Below are positions 43,264 to 55,299 of a DNA stretch of 64,000 nucleotides, in pieces. Source of the stretch: Amyelois transitella (lineage: Eukaryota > Arthropoda > Insecta > Lepidoptera > Pyralidae). The stretch lies in contig NC_083531.1 of NCBI RefSeq assembly GCF_032362555.1, forward strand, positions 2,604,001 through 2,668,000. The letters run 5' to 3'. Every line of letters starts with the position of its first letter. The stretch's first letter is position 1. Made by a program: the position numbers and the translations under genes. A model generated the notes under the pieces. The model worked only from the letters and a program-made list of their open reading frames with translations. It was not told the origin of the DNA and did no database searches.

Positions 43264-45064
43264 GTGCTAAAATTAATAATTGTACATTTCCGCTTCCCGA
43301 CTCTGCTATCCTAGTACAGGGGAGACACGGGCAAAGTCGACCACGGCCAGTTTAACCTAAAATATTTTTGCAAACAAAGGTGAAATAAAATTATTTTAGT
43401 AAAAATATGTTTTGTCCCTTTGATTCAATATCTTATTAATTTTACCATAATAAAGGGGTTAAAAACAGTATTATTTGATTTCAAAATTTTACCATACTTA
43501 CTACCACTCTTACCAATTGGAAAAAATGGCATGTACAAAACGTGTTTCCTAGGTTGACTAAATGTTGACAACTTTTTTATGAATGCGGCGATTAAATTAA
43601 ACAAAGTAAAAGTTTACTAATCACAAACGTAAACAATCAGGTGGGATCATCATTTTACCCTCACTTACCCTAAAGCGGAAGAAAGGATACGTGTACATCA
43701 CCTGTCTCGCGGTGAGCGCCTGTGGGCGGCGCGTAGTGTACTAGAATCAATTAAACCCATTGACTGCGCACACACACACTCTCAAATTTTAATAATGACC
43801 TTGGATTAGTCGAATTTAAGAAAGAGAGACAAGTACTCTATCTAGTCTTGCCATCTCGTTTTGGTAAATTAGGGGCCCGTTTTAATTTATTTTTAAGTAG
43901 ATAAATTAAACCTCTTGCGTATCCATGAAATCCTGGTAGCTAAATGATAAATTCCTTTATTTAATTCGGAGATGTTTTTACCCATGATGCAAAAAAGAGC
44001 AGTGTTGTTGATGCAGATGACGCAGAGAGACTGCCGTCTGACCTCCGCAAAGTTCAGAGACAAGAACCAACATGTTTCCCTTCACGAACATTTATTTCTT
44101 TCATTTAAGTAGTAGATTATTAGTAATAGTAAATTTATTAATTTATGACGATATTCGTTTATCGGCTTCGTAAAATATGAAAAAGAATTTCGTTCGTAAT
44201 AGAAAAATTCTTAAAATATCCGGAACCCATTTTAATACATTATTAATCGACCTTGCTCTTTGCTCCTTGCAAAGAAAAGTCACGCCGATTTCAGGGTTCA
44301 TTTGGAAAATTTTAGTTAAAACCAACAACAATAGTTTGCTCGGATTTTGTGATTCAATAATAGTTTGATTATTTCTCTTTTTAATTTTATTTCTTTAAAA
44401 ATTATTTCTTTTAGGTTTTTCATAATGTTACAAACACGTTCTCTGGTAACTACTACATTGATATTATTCAGTACGCTTAGTTCGTTGTTTTACTTTTACT
44501 TTATTACTGTAAAAACGCCAGTCCGGTATTTTAGTTGCTACAATTAATCTGCTAAAATAATTGATGAGAAACTGTTAGTCAGTTTTCTTTTTTGCCATGA
44601 GATTGAAGAGTCATATGAAACACTGATATTCAAACAGCCTTCAGTGTAAAGTTGTAATTTTAATGAGATAAAGTAAAAAATCAAGTTTCGCAGGTGGGAC
44701 TCGTCAGCTAAATAGTAAAAAGTAAAGAAAAAAGCAGGAACACTTAGTTAAGAAAAACAAAAAAATATCCGGAACCCTGCTCTAAAATACTATTTTAAAG
44801 TACCAGGATTACAGAGGGGAGGCGTCGACATTAGGCCAGTGGGCCAATGGGTGTGATCGTTAAGGTGGCATTGACCTCACAGCTGTTTACTGCCGTAGTG
44901 TTGTGCAAGTTTTAATAAAATAAAATAAAATAAAATAAAATGGACTGAATAAAATAAAATTTTAAAATTAAAAATTAACTTTCACGGTTTCGCGTGGCAC
45001 CAGGCTGTTTGTTACCGGTGACTCGTTTGGTGTACTCGATATGATAACCCCCTTTCCGTTACAC

Positions 45065-47331
45065 ATTATATATATATACACACATATATATATATATATA
45101 AAATTCTCGTGTCACAATGTTTGTCTCCGTACTCCTCCGAAACGGCTTTACCGATTTTAACCAAATTTTGCATGCATATTCAGTAGGTCTGAGAATCGAC
45201 TAACATCTATTTTTCATACCCCTAAGTGTTAAGGGTTGTCCACCCTTAACATTTTTTTTAATTACTTCAGAAATATTTATATGGCATAACAACGTTATAT
45301 ATAGCACTCAAAAATAATCTTTATTTTCCTGACTATCGATTATTCCCGGTTGCATCATCTATAAATGTATCTTTTCAGACGCCACATGGCGATGACCCAC
45401 AAGGTGTACTGAGCAGACCGCATATGTGCGGCGCGCGTTCCACGTGCACCGCTTTTAACTGGTATTAACTGGTTCAAACCGGTAACCCCCTGAATATGTT
45501 GAATTTGTGACAATTTCGCAATAAGTTTCGTGACTTCATTTCTATTCGATACTGGCTGCAAGTCTTTTTTTTTTAAGAAGTAGACTTCCAACAGTAAACT
45601 TAGTTTTTAAGTAATTTATTTGACGTCAACCAATGTTGTGAAACTAAAAGTTTTGACAATTATTAAGCGATATGAAGTATCTTATAATAATGAATAAAAA
45701 AATTTAATTTTTTTAACAATGCTTGTGGTATATTTGAAGAAAATTACGTGGCTAATTTTCTGCTTAAAACTGGCTGCAAGTAAATCTTTTTAAGAAGTAT
45801 TATGAGCTCCGAGAAGTCTTAGTTGCGTGGAACATATAAGTAACCCATTAACAAATTCGAAAAGAAAACAACAAATTTCCGTATGTTTAAAATTAGAACA
45901 ATTTAAAAAATAAATGGATTTATTTCTTTTTTATTTTGTACGTTCGAAACTTGCATAAAAATGTATATTTTTCCAGGTATCTATGGGCAGCAGTTTTTTT
46001 TATATAAAATTTATTGTCAGTATATTCAGGGGGACAGCTGGTTCCTATATTGTGTAGAATAATTGGTGGTAAGATGAAGATTTCGGTACCAAATTTGTAT
46101 AAGCGTGGATGGATTCAATTAGGAATTGCGTGTTATGTGCTATTGTCTTGGTATAAAATTTGATAGACACAGTTTTAGTCGTGTTTAAGATTTGAAACAC
46201 ATTTTCTGTGGCATTTTAATTCTACAAACGTTCATCACCAATAGACGCTTGATATCGACATTTCCAATTTTTTGGAGTACATTATTTTTCTACGCATAGA
46301 AAAATTTCAAAATTTCAACTTTTTCATTATTTTTTTTAAGAGCTATCTAAACCTAATATTGTGTTAGTAAGATCTTAAAGTGAAAATTAAAAAAAATCTA
46401 AAAATAATACAATTTTTATACCAAGGTAATAGCAATTTTTATGTGGCAGGGTCAACTATCTGTGATCGAAGGCATTATGTGATTGTAGGTTAGAAAGGAA
46501 GACCCGCCATAGACAAGATATGTCACATTCATCGTCGTCTATGGCGGGAGTAGACAAGCGGAGAGTTTCGGTCGTTTTTGAGTACAAAATTCTATTTAAA
46601 AATGTTTAAATATAAAGTTTTACTCCTCTTACATATTATTTAGGTTAAGAATTTTTCAAGAGCCGTCTACGGTAGGTATGTTGAAGATTTTTTTTTATTA
46701 TAATCTCTGGTTTGGGTGTTGCAATAACAAAAACTTTTGAATACCAAGCGAGTCTTTTTTCGTTTTGTTGTTTTAAATGTGGTGCTTCTAGTTGTGTTAA
46801 TGTAGTGAGTATAGATATATATCATATTTTATCTATAATTTATTATTAAGTTATAATTATAATTTAATGTTGCTCTTGTACGGTTTGGAATTTTTTTTTA
46901 TACAGGATGTGTTGAAAAATGTTGCTTAAAATAATTGTGATTCCTAAGAACATCCGTTACATGCTACTTTTTTTACACGCATCCTGTAAACTTGACATTT
47001 CGTGTTGTGCAAAAAGGCGAGAATACTAATTTTATTTGTTTAGCTATACATATTTCCATTGTTATATAAACATGTATGGTATATTTGTGTTTAAAAATAG
47101 GTAACTTACTACACGATGTTTATTTTTTCGTTTTAAAAAATATTTGAAAATTGGATAAAATCCTGTTAAATGATTTTCGTATTTTTTTTTCACTTGAAAC
47201 TTTATGTTAAATTTCCATTTGCAAAGGTGCATTGCCATTGAAAATGAGCTAGTCATATTGGAACATCGTTCTTTATCTTCCAAAAAGTATTCGCTGTAAT
47301 TGATAATGATTTTAACAAATTAAAAGTCTTA
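45065..47331. other. AT-rich DNA without a recognisable gene
   Basis: After a (ta)n tract comes a short retroelement (about 45105-45255, also at 25810-25945). The remainder is AT-rich with stops in all frames. I see no exon with both splice signals and a recognisable product. Confidence 0.5.
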
Positions 47332-47657
47332 AGCTGGGCCCGGACATGTTTTTTATCCGTACCGTACCTCTGTATCGTATCAGCGTCGCGATCATGAAAC
47401 GCTAGTTGTAAGCACGTTAGGTACGGTATTGTGATACCGAGACAGGTGCGATCCGATCCGTCGCGATTCAAAGTAGGTCCCGGATTCGAATCCCGGCTAG
47501 GGAATATTGACAAACAAATTTTACCTACCTGTTTCTGTATCACAGTACCTTATACGAACATACGTCCATACAAGAGTTCTATAAAAGCGACCCTGTTACG
47601 TTACGGAGGTACCGAGTACCATACCGTACGGACAAAAGAACATGTCTGGACACACCT
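47332..47657. mobile_element. Harbinger-type MITE
   Basis: 326 bp with imperfect inverted ends AGCTGGGCCCGGACATGTT and AGGTGTGTCCAGACATGTT, flanked by TTA at 47329-47331 and 47658-47660. The interior has a tRNA-like B box (ggattcgaatcccgg at about 47481). There is no coding frame. TSD and the AG(C/G)T start resemble Harbinger H1, but the ends are distinct. Confidence 0.7.
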
Positions 47658-47894
47658 TTATATTTTCATTTTCCTAAGTGCTGACATCTATTGTGAGGAT
47701 TTGTAAAATCCCTTATTACCCGTGTAAAACTCGTGTAAACCATATACAATAAAGTACCCGGCGTTTTTGTTGACCTATGACACGTTATCAGATATATGGA
47801 CAGAGGAGACGCGATTATAGCACCTGTGCTGCGTACCTCAGACCAAGAACTAAACGCATACAAAGCATTTAATATCTCTTGCCCGTGACAGCAG

Positions 47895-48060
47895 ACAATT
47901 TTTGTTTGGCGCGAAAATATTTGAGCGGTTGAGCCAATCAGAGCCCGCCATTTGAACCCGCGAACTCAACTAATAGAAATAGCAGGACACATTTTGTTTT
48001 TGTATTTTAAGTTTTGCGTACTTGTAAAGAGGTTGTTATTTTATTAACTATTTTCGTTTC
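47895..48060 (+). repeat. E2F/CCAAT-bearing repeat, copy 1
   Basis: Contains TTTGGCGCGAAA at 47905-47916, a perfect E2F/DP consensus, then a CCAAT box and 'ccgccatttgaacccgc'. It aligns along about 165 bp with 57377-57560. I read it as the promoter end of a transposable element or of an unannotated transcript. Confidence 0.6.
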
Positions 48061-50577
48061 GTTTTATTTTATCATTCGGCGGTGAATGCTACTAACAGTA
48101 TGTAAACAGATCCAAATTTACTGAAGTTGTATGCTTTTAGTCCTTGTGTATGTGCGCGGACCACCGCCATATTGGTTTTATGTTCCGGGTGTAATACTTT
48201 GAAAAAATCTACCTATTGATCTCTTTCTGGTGTCATTGATCGTGGTGCAATGCGTGTTGCCATATGTAATAATTATTTTTAATCTACGTTTAGCTGTATC
48301 AACATACGATTGATCATATTTTATATTTATAGTAATTGTTCCTTATTAATATAATCATTGTTCATTTATGTAATAAATAAATACTTTGTATTGACATAAG
48401 TTTCAAATAAAGTACGACTTGGTTGTACAAGACACAGCCCTTGCGAAAAAAACGGGCGAGATTAAAAAAAAATTAAAGGTTCACCAGTTTTTTTTTCTCA
48501 TAAAAATTTAGGCGGCAAGCTCTTAGATCTTGTCCTGTCATGGGAAAACTGGCAAACCTTTTTGTGATTTACAAAAGTTCTAAATTCGAATCTTCTTAAA
48601 TTTAAGAGCTAACCCTTGTCAGTGGAATTAAGTGGAGCTTCCTCCATTTGTGTCTTTTCTCTGTAGATTTTTTATTTGTGGTATGTTGTGTACTTTTTGC
48701 TTAATTTGGTCAAATATTCTTGGTCTTCCTCTGCCTCTCTTTCCATTTATTTTTCCTTCTACTATTGTTTTAAAAATTGTCATTTCGGATTAAAAACCCC
48801 ATCATTTTCCCTCTGCTATTTTCTATCGTTTTTAAAATGTTCTCTTTCTCTGCATAACACTAAATTCCAATAAAAAAAACTGTAAAACATAGGTACTAAA
48901 TTTTAAAGAAAGTTCTGACAAGGGCAAAGAATAAAATACAAAGGTTTAGGTCGAAGCTAGTGGAAGAAATACTTCTTTTTTTTCTTTTTGCAATAAATTC
49001 ATTGATTGATAATTTTCCAAATATATTTATTATAATCGGAAGTTCCTAGATATTTTTTAGATATTACCGATTTGTATGTTTTTTTTTTATTGCAATAATT
49101 TAATTTTCATTAAATCTTACATTAAAACAGAAAAATGTCTGTAAGCCAAGTCGTTTAAACATATATTATGTTTTTGTTATGGAATTGAAGTAATTTTTAA
49201 GTTTGTAGTAGCTAATTAATATGATTCGTTAAAGTTAAGAGATCTGTTACATATGTATGTAGTTAATTTTTATTTAATTAATGTGCGAAAGAGACGGACA
49301 TGCTAGTCGATGGTATGGGTGCGTGACGTTTAAAAAATTAGGATTTTAAAGGTGAAAAAATCAAAATAATTAACTTTATCCTGATTTATTGAGTTTTGTT
49401 TTTGGACCTGAGGTTCTAGTATCTCCAAAGAAAAATAGAGAAAAGCATAACCACATCCTTTGCAGTTTGGGTAAAATAGAACTAACCCAATGAAATCAAC
49501 CGCACGAAGACGCAATTTGATAGACATATTTTCAGATCCTTTTTTTTTTTTCTTGAAAGTATTGTGTAATGAGAAGTTTGTATTCTAGTCTAAATTGTTT
49601 AGTTTTAATTTATTTTCGATGTGTCATGTAATGTTTTCTTTTCCAAAAAAATCTAGTTCCATCTTTCCATACCTTTGAATTAAAAAAAAGCATGTTACTC
49701 CAGCAAATGAAGAATAAAAAAACGTATTGTAAAAAAAATTGTGATTTTAGCTATATTTCCAGCAGTAATTAATATGATTTGCTGTGAATTCTGAAATCAA
49801 ACATTTATTAAAGAAATGTCAGATATTTTTTCATTGGTCCTAAAACTGTTAGTAAAAGCTTCTTTTGCTGTTTTCAAAAATTAATTTTGCTGGTGAAACA
49901 TGCTTAATTAAACGCTCAAATTATTTACAATTTTAGCGCTAAAAATCTATAGATAGGTAAATGATAGTTAGTTCTCTTGCCGTATTTTAAATGTAATAGA
50001 AATAATATTTGTGTGGTGTATTTGGTATTGGCACTTCGTAAAAGGTTCATTTTATTTACTTATTAAATTGGCAGAATTAAATACCCAAACGACTCAAGAG
50101 AAACCTGCGATTTGAAACTAGAACGATTTGGGGATGTCCTGATGGTCTCGGAAAGCGAATTCCTGAGAATGTTATAGAGCTGACATAAAATGAAAGAAAC
50201 ATGAAAGGGTTAAACCTTTTCATATTTCTGAATATCATTCTCAGTTCGCTCGTTCGCGGTGTTCAAATTTTTTTTTCTTTTATTTTCGTTTTAGTTTCAA
50301 TTCGCTGTAAAAAGCCTCAATGTGTAAAGGCCCTAAGAGTTATTATTATATTCATATAACCTTAAATTTAAAAATTCATTTGTAACTATTTTACAAATGC
50401 GAAACAAAATACCAAATACACACCGATAATCATAGTTAAGAAAATTTTGGCCAAGCCCCTAAATTAAGTGTGCACGGTTGGAAGCCGGTTTTAAATGCAG
50501 ATTTAAAATAAAATGCGTTTTATGGATTTGATTGTTTTATTTATAATCTGTACAAATTTTTTTTATACACGCTTCCC
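48061..50577. other. AT-rich DNA without a recognisable gene
   Basis: Only short open frames and a LINE-like tail ('atgtaataaataaatacttt', about 48370-48415) are seen. The part nearest 50918 includes the probable 3' UTR of the CENP-N-like gene, with a reversed AATAAA at 50536-50541. Confidence 0.5.
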
Positions 50578-50830
50578 TACTAGTGCCGTGTGGTTCCCGG
50601 CACCAATAAAAACAAAGAATAGGTCGGCTCCTTCTCTTTCGCATGGATGTAAAAGGCGACTAAGGGATAAGCTTATAAACTTGAGTTTCTTTTAGGCGAT
50701 GGGCTTGCAGTCTGTCACTATATTTGAATCTCAATTCCATCATCAAGCCAAAAAGCTGAACATGGCATATCAGTCCTTTCAAGAGTTGGGTCAGTCTATC
50801 TGCAAGGAATATAGACATGCCTTTATCTAT
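50578..50830 (-). repeat. Family A repeat, full length
   Basis: Reversed copy from 'gtgccgtgtggttcccggca' to 'ggaatatagacatgcc', lying about 90 bp downstream of the CENP-N-like stop codon. Confidence 0.7.
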
Positions 50831-50918
50831 GTATGTTCATACAGGGAATTTTGTTCCTCATTACCGATTTAAAAACACACACAATTCATTAATTATAAAC
50901 ATTTAAAAAAAAAAAACT

Positions 50919-53900
50919 TCAATCCGAATCTTCCCTACAATACGTGACTTTATTCGACTTGATCTGATGGAAAATCTGAAAGAAATCCGACGTCGGTGCC
51001 AAAGCACTCTTCATAACCCAATTCTTCAACGTCTTAGCCACGTCATCGCTCTTCAGTTGCACCGTCAAATTGATCTGTTTGTTCAGCCTAGACGGATCGA
51101 AGAACGATTTTGTCGTTCTTATGTTCAGATCGGTCAATAAAGGTGGGTCGGGTCCTATTAAGTTGTCAACGTATTCGCTGTCATATGTTTTGTTCGTGTA
51201 GTCTATGCCCGAGTTGGTGATAACCGGTGCAGGTTGATAATCGGGTATTTGCGTGAGATGGTCCGCGTTCTCGTTCCAACCCCTGTCGTGGATGCGCAGT
51301 AGGGAGCGTATGTCTCGTCCGTACAGATTCGCATCCTCATATTTAGAGTAGCCGAGGCCTGTAATAAAAATTTTGAATGAGATATACTTTACTAAATTTT
51401 TGTTTATCTGGGCTTCCCTTTACTGTGGAAATATAAAATAATACATACATATAATCACGTCTATATCCCTTGCGGGGAAGACAGAGCCAACCGTCTGGAA
51501 AAGACTGATAGGCCACGCTCAGTTGCTTGGCTCGATAATAGAATTGAGATTCAAATAGTGACAGGTTGCTAGCCTATCGCCTAAATGAGGAATCCCAAGT
51601 TTATAAGCCTATCCCTTAGTCACTTTTAACGACATCCATGGGAAAGAGACGGAGTTGTCTTATTCGTTTTATTTATTGGTGCCTGGCCGGGATTCGAACC
51701 CGTGACCTCCGGTGTCACAGACAAGCGTACTACCGCTGCGCCGCAGAGGCCGTCAAAAATTATGTGCCCTTAAATGAGTTAGAAACTCAAACTCAAAATA
51801 TATATTGAATAACTGTGTAGACATGTAGATGTACATAGTTTGTACCTTCAACGAGGCCCTTCAGCATGGAGCTAGCACCAAGTGAGCTGACCAAAGCCAC
51901 AGGCTCCCCGGGCGGGGTCGCCGCGAACAACACCGAGCTTGACTTGGTCTCGGACACCAGTTGTATGCTGATGTACATCAGGTCATCTATCAGCACAGAT
52001 TGCACCTGGAATACATACATACACATATTCAATGACTGTTCTGATTTTGTTATATTTATTTTTATGTGCAATAAAGAGTTTACAAACAAACATACATACA
52101 TATCGTCACGTCTATATCCCTTGCGGGGTAGACAGAGCCAACAATCTTGAAAAGACAGAATGGCCACGTTCAGCTATTTGGCTTAATGATAGAATTGAGA
52201 TTCAAATAGTGACAGGTTGCTAGCCCATCGCCTAAAAAAGAATCCCAAGTTTGTAAGCCTATCCCTAAGTCGCCTTTTACGACATCCATGAGAAAAAGAT
52301 GGAGTGGCCCTATTCTTTTTTGTATTGGTGCCGGGAACCACGCGGCATGCACCTGGAATTATTAAGAATAACATAATCATTTTAATGATAACACATAAAT
52401 CAATAGTTGAGACATTTGCTCGGCGGTCATTGATACTCACATTATAAAGCTGAAGAGTTTGTTTGTTTGTTTGAACGCGCTAATCTTAGGAACTAATGGT
52501 TGGTTCGAATTGAAAAAATATTTTTGTATTGAATATACCATTTATCGAGGAAGGCTTTGGCTATACATATAACATCACGCTGCAACTATTAGGAGCGAAG
52601 AAATAATGGAAAATGTGAAAAACATCGAGGATTATTATTTATCCTTATGCGCGCTTCAATGATGCAGAAAACAACTATTCCACGCGAAGTCGCGGGCACA
52701 GCTAGTATACAATAAAAAAAACAATGTTTGTCGTCGCTTCGCTCATAGCAGAGCGGTTGTGATGAAAATAACGCACAAATAGCTTACCTCACGATCTCCC
52801 ACTATCCCTCCCTATTGGCCGAAGAATGTGGCAGAGTCTGATACTGATCTGTTTCCAAATCCAATGCTGATTACATATACCATGTACGTAATCCGCAGTT
52901 GGTAATATGTATATTATTACCATACATACATATAGTCACGTCTATATCCCTATTGTCCCTCCTGCCCCTTCTGAGGACAGATGAAGTTTTAACATAATAC
53001 TTTTTTAAGCCATGAACTTCCAACCTTTTCCATACATACATACATGTAATAACGTCTTTACCCTTGCGGGGTAGGCAGAGCTAACTGAAAGCTACGTTCA
53101 GCTACTAAGTAAGTAAATACTTTAATTATCCTCAGAACACCAACCTCCGGTCTCATGTTCCGGCTGCGGCCTCTCAGAGCCTGCGTCACCCGTGCTGCAA
53201 GTGTGTGGATCTGCATCGTGACAGAATCCTCATTTGTCTTCTCCGATAGCTCTATTACATGCCATGTTCGGCTCTGGCTGGCTGCCACTGTAATTAAAAC
53301 GTGATATGATTATAATGTGCCGTGTAAAAAAGAATAGGACCTCTCCCATCTCTTACCCATGGATGTCGTAATAGGCGACTAAGGGATAGGCTTACAAACT
53401 TGGGGTTCTTTTTTAGGCGATGGGCTATCAACCTGTCACTATATCTGAATCTCAATTCTATTATTAAGCCAAACAACTGAATGTAGCCTAACAGTATTTT
53501 CAAGACTGTTGGCTCTGTCTACCCTACAAGGGATATAGACATTATGTATATTTTTGAAGTAAACTTATAATTAAATCTGTCAGTAAGTGTACAATATCCT
53601 ACATATAATAATAGAACAAAAAGCCGCTAATGAAACAAATATTGCAATAGTGAAGGAGAAAAAAATACAAGAATAATATTTTTTACTCATAGCAATATTA
53701 GTTACTTTTTCCAAAGTGGAAGATGTCTTCAACTGACTTTAGGGATTTAAATTACATACTTACATATGGTCACTTCTATATACCTTGCGGGGTAGAAAGA
53801 GCCAATAGTCTTGAAAAGACTGAAAGGCTAAATTTATTAAAATTATTCACAATAATTATTTAGACAAATTAATTTTACAAATAGGATTTCATTAACTATA

Positions 53901-54509
53901 CAAATTATAGTAAAGCTTTTAGCATTTAGTATTACTAAAGTAAAGAGTAATGATGCCTTTTTCCTGGAGAGCAAACAGAAACTAGCTTTATCTTTGTATT
54001 TTCCTCAATTCTTGCATACTTATACAATATCTTATATCAAAAAACTGGTGTAACTTACATTTTAACCGCAGTCTAGCAACAATATCTTCCAACTCCTCGG
54101 CAGGCAGAGACTTGGCCACATGTCTGCACAGGACTCGAGCGACGCTCGCCGCCGTCATCGGTAGCCGGGCGTTACGCACAGCTTTGGACACATCCCGCCA
54201 GCGGATGCCGAATTCTGGCAGAGCGGTCACACAACACACTTCCAGTGGCATCCTACTAATTATTACTTGAAGTTCGGAGATTTCTGTTGGGAAAATTGAG
54301 ACAAAATAAATTAAACCCCGTATTATGTTATTACACAGAGGAAAACAATCCCGTCAACGTCTACCCTGTAAGGGATAAAAACATGATGTACCTATCTATG
54401 TAAAATATCGATAGCATGCTCTATTTTAAGGATATTGAGGCTTTAGAAGATACTAATAAACAGCAAAGAATTGAGTAATTTACTTACTTGATCTAGACGA
54501 CATCTGCAT
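50919..54509 (-). CDS. CENPN: CENP-N-like inner kinetochore protein
   Basis: Five exons: 54488-54509, 54059-54283, 53145-53287, 51846-52005 and 50919-51358. All phases match; 990 nt give 329 residues, against about 339 in human CENP-N. The N-terminal 85 residues fit the pyrin-like fold (VIISRMPLEV, then helices to EELEDIVARLRLK). SRTWHVIEL corresponds to the KVWEVFQMS region. VLFAATPPGEPVALVSS and YGRDIRSLL match the middle domain. VQLKSDDVAKTLKNWVMKSA with the final NKVTY match the CENP-L-binding end. In vertebrates CENP-N binds CENP-A nucleosomes and CENP-L in the CCAN. The exon 3 donor (GTTGGT) is weak but keeps phase. Family A and B copies fill the introns. Confidence 0.82.
51443..51755 (+). 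repeat. Family A copy joined to a reversed tRNA-like SINE head
   Basis: 51443-51680 is family A. Where other copies show 'ggaaccacacggcac', this one continues into a reversed tRNA-derived head (ggattcgaacccgtgacctc ... gcgccgcagaggccg), so a SINE landed in the family A tail or the two are a composite. Confidence 0.6.
52090..52705. repeat. Full family A copy (plus) and a family B1 copy (minus)
   Basis: 52090-52350 is a complete family A copy ending 'gggaaccacgcggcatg'. 52441-52705 is a reversed B1 copy ending 'gggcacagctagtata'. Both lie in the large intron between exons 3 and 4 of the CENP-N-like gene. Smaller family A parts are at 52921-52950 and 53040-53110. Confidence 0.65.
53320..53830. 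repeat. Family A copies, minus full-length and plus partial
   Basis: 53320-53545 is a reversed, almost complete copy ending 'caagggatatagac'. 53757-53830 is a 5' fragment on plus. Both are in intron 2 of the CENP-N-like gene. Confidence 0.65.
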
Positions 54510-55005
54510 TTTGTTAAATGTTATATTCACACACGGTATTCAAGTACTATGTTACTTTTTTTGATTTAAAGTATTTTTAGATAGAAAAATGGAAATCTAG
54601 AAATAAAAACAAAATAAACAACATTTTCCGTTGAGAATTTCGAAACTTTGTTTTGACAGTTGATAACAGGTATCACTGTCAAGTAAGTCAGTTTATTTTT
54701 AAGATCGCGCAAAGAATAAAGCATAAAACCAAAGCAAAATATACCGCCGTAATTACATTTAGTTATTTATGTGGGCTTATAAATATTCATTCACTATAGC
54801 AAATTTTTTTTTATTAACAACAAAATTTACATTGGTAGTTCACACATTTCACAGTGGCATAAGCATCAAATGCTGGTTTTGATTTTCTTCTATTTGGCAG
54901 GCACACTATATAGGTACTCCTGCCTAGAGTTTGTTTTGTCCTAAAATCCAAAGGTTGTGACTATTATTTACTGTTATCTCATACCTACATACTCTTTCTA
55001 CGCTA
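54510..55005. promoter_or_regulatory. Upstream region of the CENP-N-like gene
   Basis: About 500 bp without the common repeats, between the CENP-N start codon and a plus-strand open frame. A TTATAAATA at about 54778 could act as a TATA box on plus. The region would be a divergent promoter if the plus-strand frame is real. Confidence 0.35.
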
Positions 55006-55299
55006 ATGGCTTTTAGAATTTTAATGACAATTGGGATGGCGGCAGCGTCGGAAGTCGAATCGACTGACAACAAAATACTTGAAACGCATATGGAGGAACA
55101 GGTGCAAACCCCACTTCGGACATATACCAATGACTCTCTTTGTAGATTACAGGTAGAACCTGTTTTACCTTATCTTGCATCATGGTCAAAAAGGCACACC
55201 GATCAAACTCCGAATAACAACAGGAGCTATGAAAAAAGACAAGACTTACAGCGGTTTAATCCTTTGTCCCGTGTTTGTTTGCCCGGGATAGCTATTTAG
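55006..55299 (+). CDS. Uncertain 97-codon reading frame or 3' exon
   Basis: The frame starts MAFRILMTIGMAAASEVEST and runs to a stop at 55297-55299. Two readings are possible: a short gene divergent from CENP-N, perhaps with a weak hydrophobic leader, or a terminal exon from the acceptor ttttag at 55011-55016. The second reading would be in phase with the donor at 39497, about 15.5 kb upstream. Composition is less AT-rich than its surroundings and the frame lacks low-complexity tracts. No domain is recognisable. Confidence 0.3.
   Translation: MAFRILMTIGMAAASEVESTDNKILETHMEEQVQTPLRTYTNDSLCRLQVEPVLPYLASWSKRHTDQTPNNNRSYEKRQDLQRFNPLSRVCLPGIAI

Larger units (their letters stand above)
40938..45064. 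mobile_element. Degraded Tc1/mariner-IS630-like transposon with nested hAT element
   Basis: 26-bp perfect inverted termini start GTGTAACGGAAAGGGGGTTA on both ends. They sit in a TA-rich microsatellite, with TA a few bases outside each end. The interior holds a minus-strand transposase remnant (41640-42270) and the hAT insertion 42370-43263. The rest (43272-44890) is unrecognised, including a LINE-like tail ending in an (aaaat)n tract at about 44918-44945. Confidence 0.8.

Noticed and set aside
44143-44547. Short open frames on both strands within the IS630-like element
   Set aside because: Hydrophobic, AT-driven translations with no link to transposase motifs or to the exons of the flanking genes.
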